A program made the translations under genes and the position numbers. Shown here in pieces: positions 1 through 10,936 of a DNA stretch of 64,000 bases. This DNA comes from DALYJJ01 sp033763935 (GTDB lineage: Bacteria; Acidobacteriota; Terriglobia; Bryobacterales; Bryobacteraceae). The notes under the pieces are model-generated. The model was not told the origin of the DNA, did no database searches, and saw nothing but the letters and a program-made list of their open reading frames with translations. Where the stretch lies: contig JANRJO010000026.1 in NCBI GenBank assembly GCA_033763935.1, positions 53,788 to 117,787 on the forward strand. The letters are read 5' to 3'. How positions within the stretch are numbered: the first letter of the stretch is position 1; each line of letters starts with the position of its first letter.

Positions 1-2
1 GC

Positions 3-1169
3 CCCACCCTCGTCGAAACCCGCCGCGACTTCCACATGTACCCTGAGCTCTCGAACCGCGAAGAGCGCACCTCGCGCGTCGTGGCCGAGAAACTTCGCGC
101 GCTGGGCCTCGACGTCAAAACCGGCATCGCGAAGTACGGCGTCGTCGCCCTCCTCAAGGGCGGCAAGCCCGGCCCCGTCGTCGCCCTCCGCGCCGACATG
201 GACGCTCTCCCCATCACCGAGACCCTGGACGTCCCCTACAAGTCGAAGAACGTCGGCGTGAAACACGCCTGCGGGCATGATGTTCACATGGCCGTCGCCC
301 TCGGCGTCGCCGAAACCCTCACCAAGATCCGCGACCAGATCCCCGGCACCGTGAAGTTCATCTTCCAGCCGGCCGAAGAAGGCCCCCCGCCCGGCGAACC
401 TGGCGGCGCTCCCCAGATGATCAAGGAGGGCGTGCTCGACAACCCCCGCCCCGCCGCCATCTTCGCCTTCCACGCCAGCGCGCTCCTCGAGCGCGGCCAG
501 ATCGGCTACAACCCCGGCCCGCTGCTCGCTTCCTCCGACACCTTCACCATTCGCGTCAAGGGCAAAGGCGTCCACGGAGCGTACCCCCACATGGGCCTCG
601 ACCCCATGCCCGTCGCCGCCGAAGTCATCCAGGCGCTCCAGACTATCCGCAGCCGCCGCATCGAAGCCTCACAGCCGCTCGTGCTGACCCTCGGCCGCAT
701 CCAGGGCGGCACTCGCTTCAACATCGTGGCCAGCGAGGTCGTCATTGATGGCACCCTGCGAACCTTGAACGAAGGCGTCCGCGAGCAGGCCAAGAGCCTC
801 ATGCGCCAGATCCTCACCGGCGTCGGCCAGGCCCACGGCATGCCCGTCGAACTGCAGTTCCACGACGACGGCAACCCCGTCACCGCGAACGACCCGCCGC
901 TGACGAACTCGACTCTCCCGGAACTCGAAGCCGTCCTGGGGAAGGGAAATGCCGTCAAGGTGGAGCCGCAGATGGGCGCCGAAGACTTCTCCTACTTCCA
1001 AAAACAAATCCCTGGCGTGATGTACTGGCTCGGAATCGCCAACAAACAGCGCGGCATCACCGCCATGATCCACACCGCAGACTTCGACGCCGACGAAGAC
1101 GCCCTCGCCGTCGGCGTCAAGGCAATGTCGAACGTGCTCCTCGACTGGCTCGAGCGCAGCGGGCGCTGA
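3..1169 (+). CDS. M20-family metal-dependent amidohydrolase/carboxypeptidase, 5' end outside the window
   Basis: This is a zinc-type peptidase of the M20D group (HipO, AbgB and IAA-amino-acid hydrolase relatives), which hydrolyses N-acyl amino acids or amide-linked substrates. Visible signatures are ALRADMDALPI, the metal-binding HACGHD block at 264-281, QPAEEG at 366-383 with the catalytic glutamate pair, and GAEDF near 975-989. A dimerisation-domain insert lies in the middle. The reading frame is open to the window edge and reads TLVETRRDFHMYPELS, which matches the family N-terminus, so the internal ATG at 36 is not the real start. The substrate cannot be read from the sequence. Confidence 0.9.
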   Translation, partial: PTLVETRRDFHMYPELSNREERTSRVVAEKLRALGLDVKTGIAKYGVVALLKGGKPGPVVALRADMDALPITETLDVPYKSKNVGVKHACGHDVHMAVALGVAETLTKIRDQIPGTVKFIFQPAEEGPPPGEPGGAPQMIKEGVLDNPRPAAIFAFHASALLERGQIGYNPGPLLASSDTFTIRVKGKGVHGAYPHMGLDPMPVAAEVIQALQTIRSRRIEASQPLVLTLGRIQGGTRFNIVASEVVIDGTLRTLNEGVREQAKSLMRQILTGVGQAHGMPVELQFHDDGNPVTANDPPLTNSTLPELEAVLGKGNAVKVEPQMGAEDFSYFQKQIPGVMYWLGIANKQRGITAMIHTADFDADEDALAVGVKAMSNVLLDWLERSGR

Positions 1170-1172
1170 CCG

Positions 1173-1395
1173 GTGGGCCTGGATACCGTCGAACTTGTCC
1201 TCGCCATCGAGGACTCGTTCGGCATTTAAATTGACGACCTCGAAGCGTCGGCAGTCATCACGGCTGCTGCCCAGCGACCGTAATCAGGCGGATGTGTGGG
1301 AGACGGTTCGCCAGGTGACAGCGATCCAAACCGGTATCACCCCCGAACGAATCAGGCCGGAGGGCGGCTCGCCTCGGATCTCGGACTGAGCTAAG
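1173..1395 (+). pseudogene. Scrambled acyl-carrier-protein-like relics
   Basis: Two ACP-like pieces lie in the wrong order and in different frames. The segment from 1173 reads VGLDTVELVLAIEDSFGI, then an in-frame TAA, then IDDLEASAVIT; this resembles the second half of an acyl carrier protein downstream of the phosphopantetheine site. The segment from about 1288 reads ADVWETVRQVTAIQTGITPE; after a frameshift it continues GRLASDLGLS and then stops, which resembles the first half of an ACP. The serine attachment site is not intact. This is an interpretation of short, degenerate matches. A single rearranged ACP or two partial copies would both fit. Confidence 0.5.
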
Positions 1396-1434
1396 GGCGG
1401 GCGCACATTTATGCTTTTATGATAGGATTGCCTT

Positions 1435-1668
1435 GTGCGGACTACCATCGACATCCCCGACTCGCTGTTTCGGGAAATGAAAGCCGCAGCCGCGCTTCGC
1501 GGTGGCAGTATGAAGGGCCTCATCGTCGCCGCCATTCGCCGTGAACTGACGGCGAAGGGCGGGAAGCAGCCACCCCCGCAACGGCGCGTCAATCTCCCCT
1601 TAGTTCGCCTCACCAAAGGCAGGAAGCTCGACTTGACGGGGATCGACCTTGACAACATACCTGCCTGA
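1435..1668 (+). CDS. VapB-type antitoxin, ribbon-helix-helix-like
   Basis: This 77-residue protein begins MRTTIDIPDSLFREMK and continues with a helix-rich stretch. That is the typical N-terminus of small antitoxins that form a DNA-binding strand followed by helices. The C-terminal part is basic and proline-rich and would contact the toxin. It starts with GTG and overlaps the PIN-domain gene by 20 bases, so the two are translationally coupled. A TATGAT box at 1418-1423 could be the -10 of an autoregulated promoter, but no convincing -35 was seen. Antitoxins of this kind neutralise the partner RNase and repress their own operon. Confidence 0.75.
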   Translation: MRTTIDIPDSLFREMKAAAALRGGSMKGLIVAAIRRELTAKGGKQPPPQRRVNLPLVRLTKGRKLDLTGIDLDNIPA

Positions 1669-2083
1669 CGTCAACGTCTGGCTCGCCCTGGCGGTCGAGG
1701 GTCATGTGCATCACGAGCCCTCCCGTCGCTGGCTGGAAGAAGAGGCAGCCGGCAGCACCTTACTGTTCTGCCGGGTTACCGAGATGGGCCTTCTGCGCCT
1801 GCTGACAAGCCGCTCGATTCTGGGCCGCGACGCACTCAGTCCCGCAGCCGCATGGAAGGTTCGGGATGCCTTCTTCCAGGATGACCGAATCCGGTTCGAA
1901 GCAGAGCCGCCCGAAGCTGAGTCTTGGTGGCGAAGAGCAACCACCGCGGAGAAGAGCGCGGGCCCCTCATTCTGGACCGATGCCTGGCTCGCAAGTTTCG
2001 CCGCCGCTACCGGCGCCACCCTGGTTACCTTTGACGCCGCTCTCGCCGGCCGCCGAGGAATCCATTCCCGTCGACTCCGCTAG
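1649..2083 (+). CDS. VapC-type PIN-domain ribonuclease toxin
   Basis: The 144-residue protein has a full set of PIN acidic residues: D7 in PDVNVWLAL, E45 in VTEMGLL, D111 in FWTDAWLA and D129 in LVTFDAAL. These bind Mg2+/Mn2+ in VapC nucleases that cleave tRNA or rRNA. The start used is TTG at 1649, inside the antitoxin gene; it is the only start that keeps the first catalytic aspartate. The length is normal for the family. The RNA target cannot be inferred. Confidence 0.8.
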   Translation: MTTYLPDVNVWLALAVEGHVHHEPSRRWLEEEAAGSTLLFCRVTEMGLLRLLTSRSILGRDALSPAAAWKVRDAFFQDDRIRFEAEPPEAESWWRRATTAEKSAGPSFWTDAWLASFAAATGATLVTFDAALAGRRGIHSRRLR

Positions 2084-2105
2084 CCGCGGGGGTAGACTGT
2101 CGGGT

Positions 2106-2405
2106 ATGGGCCGGGTTGATGAAATCGAAGCAGCAATTGCTTGCTTGCCCCCGGACGAGTTTCGGCGCGGCGCCGCCCTAGTCCGCGAGCTCGAAGAGAA
2201 ACGTTGGGACGAGCAAATGGACGCAGATTCCTCAGCCGCCCGCCTTGATTTCCTGTTCGACGAGGCAGAGAGTGAGGCGGGAGCCGGAACCTTCACGAAC
2301 TGGCCCCCCCGCCACGTGACCTGGCCCGCTACCCGGCGATTGGCCGCAGCTAAGAAACAGCGCGTCCAGCCCGGGAATATCGCCCCCCACTCCCCGGATT
2401 CCTAA
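2106..2405 (+). CDS. Orphan antitoxin-like small protein
   Basis: The protein begins MGRVDEIEAAIACLPPDEFR, followed by an acidic stretch containing WDEQMDADSSAARLDFLFDEA. This layout matches small antitoxins usually paired with a RelE/ParE-like toxin: an N-terminal helix pair, then a WDxQ-D-S-GxLD segment. Here the C-terminus (about residues 67-99) changes character to a basic, proline-rich tail and no toxin gene follows. The tail may have been altered by a frameshift that also removed the toxin. It sits 22 bases after the VapC-type gene and could be an extra, unpaired antitoxin. Confidence 0.5.
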   Translation: MGRVDEIEAAIACLPPDEFRRGAALVRELEEKRWDEQMDADSSAARLDFLFDEAESEAGAGTFTNWPPRHVTWPATRRLAAAKKQRVQPGNIAPHSPDS

Positions 2406-2459
2406 CCGAGACCGGAACAACCAGCAAATCCAATCCGGTCACCCAAGGAGATCCAAATT

Positions 2460-2867
2460 ATGCGTTCCATCCCGGCGCCCGTGGTGCGCCTGTTCACCTT
2501 CGCTGCGCTCGCCCTGGTGGCGTTCGCGGGCGTGGCTTCCGCCGTCGACAAGAACGGCCCCCACAACACCAGCCAGTTCGCCGGCCCCAAGGCGAACACC
2601 GGCATGGCCGTCCACACCATCGAAAACGGCAAGAGCATCCTCCGCGTCACCAACGACTTCAAAGTCCCCGACACCCCCGCCCCCACCTGGCGCGTCGTCG
2701 ATTCAAAAGGAAACATCTACACGCTCGAAGCCTTCAAGATTAAGGGCGGCGAGAAGCGTGAAGTCGTCGTCCCGAGCTACGTCCACAACATCGCCAAGGT
2801 TCAGGTTTACTGCGCCTGGGCCGAAGTGCTGCTGGGCGAATCTTCGTTCGCCACGCCCGTAAAGTAG
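2460..2867 (+). CDS. Secreted DM13-like domain protein
   Basis: This 135-residue protein has a Sec signal peptide (about residues 1-28, cleavage after VASA). A strong AAGGAG ribosome-binding site lies at 2445-2450, nine bases before the ATG. The mature part has an all-beta pattern with GKSILRVTNDFKV and a C-terminal VQVYCAWAEVLLGESSF. It resembles DM13 domains, which carry a conserved cysteine and have been proposed to act in electron transfer at the cell surface. The match is by pattern only, so a role is not assigned. It is followed nine bases later by the glucosidase gene. Confidence 0.55.
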   Translation: MRSIPAPVVRLFTFAALALVAFAGVASAVDKNGPHNTSQFAGPKANTGMAVHTIENGKSILRVTNDFKVPDTPAPTWRVVDSKGNIYTLEAFKIKGGEKREVVVPSYVHNIAKVQVYCAWAEVLLGESSFATPVK

Positions 2868-2876
2868 GGAGAAGAA

Positions 2877-5495
<2,619 letters not shown>

Positions 5496-5512
<17 letters not shown>

Positions 5513-7490
5513 GCGCACGTGCAGTGATCTGGGCCAGGCCCGCCGCCTCGAATGGCTGGAAACCAACGGCATCGGCGGCTTCGCCTCGTCGACCATCGCC
5601 GGCCTGAACACCCGCCGCTATCACGCCTTGTTGACCGCGGCCACCAAGCCGCCGGCCGGGCGGATGGTTCTACTCTCCAAGCTCGAAGAGACACTGGTGA
5701 TCGACGGCAAGCGGTTCGACCTCTCGGCGAACGAATACCCGGGCGCCGTTCACCCGCAGGGCTTCCGGCTGCAAACGTCGTTCCGCCTCGACCCGTTCCC
5801 CATTTTCACGTGGCGCGCGGACGCGGTGGAGATCGAAAAGCGCGTCTTCCTGGTTCATGGCGAGAACACCGTCGTCGTCGAGTACGAACTCACGACGCCC
5901 GCCGAAGCGACCCTCGAAGTCCGGCCGCTGATCGCGTTTCGCGATTACCACTCCACCACCCGCCGCAACGATGCCTTGAACCCCGCCGTCGAGATCGACC
6001 AGGGCCTCGCATCCGTCGAGCCGTACGCCGGCCTGCCGCGCCTCTACTTCGCTCACAACGCCGCCGCCCTGTGGCCGCACGGCGATTGGTATTTCAACTT
6101 CGAGTACGACGTGGAACGGGAGCGCGGGCTCGACTTCACCGAAGACCTTTTCAATCCCTTCGTGCTCACCTTCGATCTGACCCGCCGCACTCCGGCCGCG
6201 ATCGTAGCGTCGACCGAACGCCGCCGCGCCGCGCATGCCGGTGACCTGCGCCGCAAAGAATTGAAGCGCCGCGCGTCAGTACGCAATGCCGCCCCGTGCG
6301 AAGACCTACTCGTGCGCCGGCTCACCGCGGCCGCCGACCAGTTCCTCGTCAAACGCGGCGAGCAGAAGACCATCATCGCCGGCTACCCCTGGTTCACCGA
6401 TTGGGGCCGCGACACCATGATCGCCCTCCCTGGCCTTACGCTCGCCACCGGCCGCCACGAGGACGCCCGCCAGATCCTCGAAGCGTTCGCCCAAGCCGTC
6501 AGCCAGGGCATGCTGCCCAATCGTTTTCCCGACTTCGGTGAAGAGCCCGAATACAACACCGTGGACGCCACCCTCTGGTTCTTCGAAGCCGCCCGCGCCT
6601 ATGAAGAGTACACCGGCGACACCGCCTTCCTCCGGACGCGCCTCTATCCGGTCCTTCGCGACATCGTCGAGTGGCACCTCAAGGGAGCACGCCACGGCAT
6701 CGCGGTCGATGGTGACGGGCTGTTGAAGGCCGGCGAACCCGGCGTGCAACTCACCTGGATGGACGCCAAGGTCGGCGATTGGGTCGTGACGCCCCGCCAC
6801 GGCAAGCCGGTCGAAGTCCAGGCGCTGTGGTACAACGCGCTGCGCGTGCTCGCGGATTTCGCGCACCGGTTCGGCGACGCAAGCGCCGCCGAGTTCTCCA
6901 GTCACCTCGCTCGCCGCGTCGCCGGCAGCGTCAACGCGCTGTTCTGGAACGCGGAAGCGGGCTGTCTCTACGACGTCGTCGGCCCCGACGGCCGCCGCGA
7001 CGCCGCCATCCGCCCCAATCAGATCCTCGCCGTCAGCCTCCCGCACACCATGGTCCGCCCTGACCGCGCCCGCGCCATCGTCGAAGTGGTCACCCGCGAA
7101 CTGCTGACGCCTCTCGGTCTGCGCACTCTCTCCCCGAGCGACCCCGCCTATCGCCCCCGCTACGAAGGCGGTGTCGACAGCCGCGATTCCGCCTATCACC
7201 AGGGCACCGTCTGGCCGTGGCTCCTCGGGCCGTTCCTGTCCGCCTATATGAAGGTCAACAACCGGTCCGAGGCATCGCGGCGGTGGGCGAAAGCGCGCCT
7301 CGACGAGTTCGCCGCGCACCTCGATACAGCCGGCCTCAACCAGGTTTCTGAGATCGCCGACGCCGACGCGCCCCACACGCCCCGCGGCTGCTTCGCGCAG
7401 GCCTGGAGCGTCGCCGAGTTGCTCCGCGTCGCCGTCGAAGACGTGTACGAGTGCCGCACCGCGCCGCGCGCGCTGCTGGCCCGCGCCTGA
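5496..7490 (+). CDS. Glycogen debranching enzyme (amylo-alpha-1,6-glucosidase type)
   Basis: This 664-residue protein has an N-terminal beta-sandwich domain (GDE_N-like, about 1-220) with the opening motif LEWLETNGIGGFASSTIAG. A C-terminal (alpha/alpha)6 barrel (about 260-650) carries YPWFTDWGRDTMIALPG, QLTWMDAKVGDWVVTPRHGK and HQGTVWPW. These are hallmarks of bacterial debranching enzymes that hydrolyse alpha-1,6 branches of glycogen. ATG at 5496 is chosen because the family N-terminus begins there and GGAG lies upstream; longer in-frame sequence belongs to the preceding gene. No signal peptide, so cytoplasmic. Overlap with the upstream glucosidase gene suggests an operon. Confidence 0.9.
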
Positions 7491-7518
7491 GTTCCTGATT
7501 CACAAAGAGGAGAGATCC

Positions 7519-8358
7519 ATGAAGAGGTTCGCTATCAGTGTGCTTTTCGCCGTACTGCCGCTTGCCGCGGCGCCGGCTGTCAATAAACCCGCGCTCACGC
7601 TGGAGGGCGCGCGAAAGGTGATCATGGCGGCTGTTGCCGAGGCGCAGAAGAATCGCGCGGGAGGCGCCATCGCCGTCGTCGACGCCGGCGGACACGTCCT
7701 TGCTCTCGAGCGCCTGGACGGCACCTTCCCCTATGCCTCCACTGTCTCCATCGGCAAAGCGCGCACAGCCGCGCTGTTCAAGAAACCAACCGCGTTCTTC
7801 GAAGACGTCGTGAACAAAGGCCGCACGGCAATGGTCACCATCGACGGCTTCACGCCGCTCCAGGGCGGCGTCCCCCTTGTCGTCGACGGCGAGGTCGTCG
7901 GCGCGGTCGGCGTCAGCGGCGCGAACAGCGCGGCACAGGATACCGAGATCGCCGTTGCCGCAGCCGCGGCAATCAACGCCGCCCCTGCCCCCGTCAGCTA
8001 CTTCCCGAGCGGCCGTGTATCCTCCGCCTTTCTCAAGGGTGAGGTGTTGTTCGATGGCGCGGGGACCAACTTCATGGTGCACGCGAGTCACCGCGACAAT
8101 CCCGGCATGGTGGAGGTCCACGACAAGGACGCCGACATCGTTTATGTCCTCGAAGGCAAAGCAACGCTCGTCACCGGCGGCAAGCTCGTAGACGGTAAGG
8201 TCATCGCGCCGGACGAAGTACGCGGCATGAAGGTGGACGGCGGCGAGACGCGTTCGCTCCAGAAAGGCGACGTGATCATCATCCCCGCCGGCACACCCCA
8301 TTGGTTCCAGGAGGTCAGCAGCCCGTTCAATTACTACGTGGTGAAGGTGCGGCCATGA
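7519..8358 (+). CDS. Secreted fusion of a GlcG/HbpS-type domain and a cupin domain
   Basis: The 279-residue protein starts with a signal peptide (about 1-19). Residues 25-155 are a GlcG/HbpS ('haem-degrading') domain, with AIAVVDAGGHVLALERLDG, VSIGKARTAALF and GGVPLVVDGEVVGAVGVSG. Residues 170-279 form a cupin: VEVHDKDADIVYVLEGKA resembles motif 1 with one histidine replaced, and GDVIIIPAGTPHWF is a good motif 2. GlcG domains bind small ligands such as haem in some members. The fusion suggests one exported ligand-binding protein. Start ATG follows GAGGAGAG. The stop overlaps the next gene's ATG, so the pair is coupled. Confidence 0.75.
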   Translation: MKRFAISVLFAVLPLAAAPAVNKPALTLEGARKVIMAAVAEAQKNRAGGAIAVVDAGGHVLALERLDGTFPYASTVSIGKARTAALFKKPTAFFEDVVNKGRTAMVTIDGFTPLQGGVPLVVDGEVVGAVGVSGANSAAQDTEIAVAAAAAINAAPAPVSYFPSGRVSSAFLKGEVLFDGAGTNFMVHASHRDNPGMVEVHDKDADIVYVLEGKATLVTGGKLVDGKVIAPDEVRGMKVDGGETRSLQKGDVIIIPAGTPHWFQEVSSPFNYYVVKVRP

Positions 8359-9908
8359 AGAAACTCGTTCTCCTTCTCTCGCTGGCCGCCCAGGCGGACG
8401 TTCGGACACAGGTCGTAGACCTGTTAACCATTGACGGGTCGCGGATCCTAAAAGCGGAATGGCGTGTCCGCGAGGCCAACCTCCTGGAGACCTCCTATCG
8501 CCAGGCCGGCGTCGACGGCCAACCCGGCGCCCAGCCCTCCCGCACCTTCGACATCGCGCCCCACGCCGGCGCCGTGGATTTTGACGATTCGGCGTGGGAG
8601 CGAGCCGCGCCTGGGGATCTGTCCCGCCGCCGCGGCGGCGGCCGCCTGAGCTTCGTGTGGTACCGCCTGCGTCTCACCGTGCCCGAGCTTGCCGCCGGCA
8701 AGAACCTCGTCTTCGAAACCTCCATCGACGATTACGCCGAAATCTGGATCGATGGAGAACTGGCGCGAGCTGAGGGCTCGCTCATCACCGGCTGGAACAC
8801 CGGCAACCGCGTCCTCATCGGCCGCGGCGTCAAACCGGGCCAACAGATCACCCTCGCCATCTTCGGAGGCAACGGCCCGCTCTCAAACCCCCCGACAAAC
8901 TACGTCTGGATGCGCCACGCCCGCGTTGCAATCGAGCCGGGTAGCGGCGGCCCCGTCGCCGTCACGCCCCACGAAGTGAATGTGGAAGTGGAGCGCCGCG
9001 ACCCGGCGATCGACCAAATCGTTCCCCTGAACGCAAAGGTCTACAAGCTCGCTGAGGGCTTCCAGTTCACCGAAGGGCCTGTGTGGGTGGACGACCACCT
9101 GCTCTTCAGCGATCCCAACGCGAACACCATCTACCAGTACTCGGACCGGGAGGGGCTCTCCGTCTTCCGCCGGCCCAGCGGATATGAAGGCGCCGACATC
9201 GCCGAGTATCGTCAGCCCGGTTCCAACGGCCTCACGTTGGACCCGCAAGGCCGCCTGACCGTCAACGAACACGGCAACCGCCGCGTCACGCGCACCGAAA
9301 AAGATGGCCGGCTGACAGTATTGGCTGACCGCTTCGAAGGAAAGCGCCTCAACAGCCCGAACGACCTAGTCTACCGCTCCGACGGCACGCTCTTCTTCAC
9401 CGACCCCGCCTTCGGTCTCCCGAAATTCGCCGCAGATCCCCGCAAGGAGCTCGCGTTCACCGGAGTCTACGCGCTTCGCAACGGCCGCCTCACCCTTCTC
9501 ACCAAGGACTTCACGGGCCCCAACGGGATCTCGCTGTCCCCCGACGAGAAGTTTCTCTACGTCGGCAACTGGGACGACAAGCGAAAAGTCGTCTATCGGT
9601 TTCCCCTAAAGCCGGACGCGAGCGTCGGCGAAGGCGAACTGTTCTTCGACATGACCGAAGCGAGGGGTGAGGATGCAATCGACGGCGTCAAGGTAGACCG
9701 CGCCGGCAACCTCTACGTCTCCGGCCCCGGTGGCCTCTGGATCCTGTCTCCGGAAGGCAAGCACCTGGGCACCATCAAGCTGCCGCGCCACCCGCACAAC
9801 ATGGCGTGGGGCGACGACGGCAAGACGCTCTACCTGTGCGCGCGCGATCGCCTCTACCGAATGCCGCTAAAGATTGAAGGAGTCCGACCCGGCGCAGCGT
9901 CTCGGTGA
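8355..9908 (+). CDS. Exported SMP-30/gluconolactonase-like protein with N-terminal beta-sandwich
   Basis: The 517-residue protein overlaps the upstream gene by the ATGA arrangement, which fixes the start at 8355. A short hydrophobic leader is followed by a beta-sandwich with features of carbohydrate-binding folds (about 20-200, including FVWYRLRLTVPE). A six-bladed SMP-30/gluconolactonase/LRE propeller covers about 220-510. Propeller signatures are FTEGPVWVDDHLLFSD, RLNSPNDLVYRSDGTLFFTD and GPNGISLSPDEKFLYVGN; the acidic and asparagine metal ligands are in these blocks. Members hydrolyse sugar lactones. The true substrate is unknown, but coupling to the GlcG-cupin gene suggests a shared task. 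Confidence 0.8.
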   Translation: MKKLVLLLSLAAQADVRTQVVDLLTIDGSRILKAEWRVREANLLETSYRQAGVDGQPGAQPSRTFDIAPHAGAVDFDDSAWERAAPGDLSRRRGGGRLSFVWYRLRLTVPELAAGKNLVFETSIDDYAEIWIDGELARAEGSLITGWNTGNRVLIGRGVKPGQQITLAIFGGNGPLSNPPTNYVWMRHARVAIEPGSGGPVAVTPHEVNVEVERRDPAIDQIVPLNAKVYKLAEGFQFTEGPVWVDDHLLFSDPNANTIYQYSDREGLSVFRRPSGYEGADIAEYRQPGSNGLTLDPQGRLTVNEHGNRRVTRTEKDGRLTVLADRFEGKRLNSPNDLVYRSDGTLFFTDPAFGLPKFAADPRKELAFTGVYALRNGRLTLLTKDFTGPNGISLSPDEKFLYVGNWDDKRKVVYRFPLKPDASVGEGELFFDMTEARGEDAIDGVKVDRAGNLYVSGPGGLWILSPEGKHLGTIKLPRHPHNMAWGDDGKTLYLCARDRLYRMPLKIEGVRPGAASR

Positions 9909-9912
9909 GGCA

Positions 9913-10935
9913 CTAAAAGCGCCAGTCCATGCCGATCAACGGAAAGACTCCGAGTTGATCGTTCGTCTCCACGGCGTTTGTCCGGCGGTTCCAGGTCAGT
10001 CCGCCGACGTTTTTGCGGTTCGTTACGTTCTGCAGGCCGATGAACACCAGCAGCGGTTTGTCGCGCACGGTGAACGTGCGGTCCAGCCGTACGTCTAGCC
10101 GGAAGTAGTCCGGCAGCCGCTCGCCGTTCACCTGCGCCAAGTCGAAGATACCGCGCCGCTGATCGTTCGAGAGCCGTTCGTTGAAGGGCGTGTACGGGCG
10201 GCCGGAGAGATACGAAAGCCGCCCCGAGAACTCCCATTTCGGCGTCAGCCGGTAACCGCCGACCGCGCTGAAGATGCGCTGGAAGTCGAGCGCACCAGGG
10301 CGAAGAAGTCGTGCAGACCCCCGTGGCGTGTGCGCGAGAACAACCACTTCTGCCCGTACTTCTTCTCCACGAAGAGCTCGATTCCCTGGGCGCGACCGCG
10401 TCCCGCGTTGGTGAGCGGGAACAGGAATCGACCGCACGTCGAACGTGTCGCCGATGCTAGCCACCGAAAGCTGCGGGAATTGCGGCAAACCGGGTAGTCG
10501 CGATACTGCTTCCGGTAGGCTTCTATCGTGAAGCGCAGCGTGCTCGAAGCCACGTAAGAGAATCCCGTCACGTAGTGGTCGGCACGGAAGGGAGTAAGCG
10601 CGCGGTTCTCAGGAAACGCAGCCAGAAAGAGAAGGAACGGCTGCTGGAAGTACTGGCCGCAGCTTGCGCGCCAGGAGAGCTTGTCTGTGATGCGATAGCT
10701 GAGCCCGCCGCGCGGGCTGGAGCGTGAACGCCCGATGTACTCATAGTTGTCGAAGCGGCCCCCGAACGTGAGGTTCAGACGCGACGTCAAATTTCGCGTG
10801 GATTGCAGGTACGCTCCGGTCTGATGGGCGCGAAAACCGCGGCGCAGCGAGAACGCGTTCAAGCCCCGCACCTCGGAGTACGGGCTGTCGATAACCCGAA
10901 CGTGCTCTCGTGAAAATGGAGTTTCAGCACGGAGA
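9913..10935 (-). pseudogene. TonB-dependent receptor remnant (C-terminal barrel only, multiple frameshifts)
   Basis: On the minus strand the sequence encodes successive barrel strands of a TonB-dependent outer-membrane receptor, such as HQTGAYLQSTRNLTSRLN, FGGRFDNYEY and FIGLQNVTNRKNVGGLTW, and ends in the typical aromatic MDWRF. The reading frame switches at least three times between about 10290 and 10490. The plug domain and N-terminal half are missing, and the remnant abuts the heparinase-like gene stop at 10937. The length left is about 340 codons, against the 700-1100 residues of intact receptors. The substrate cannot be told. Confidence 0.8.
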
Positions 10936-10936
10936 C

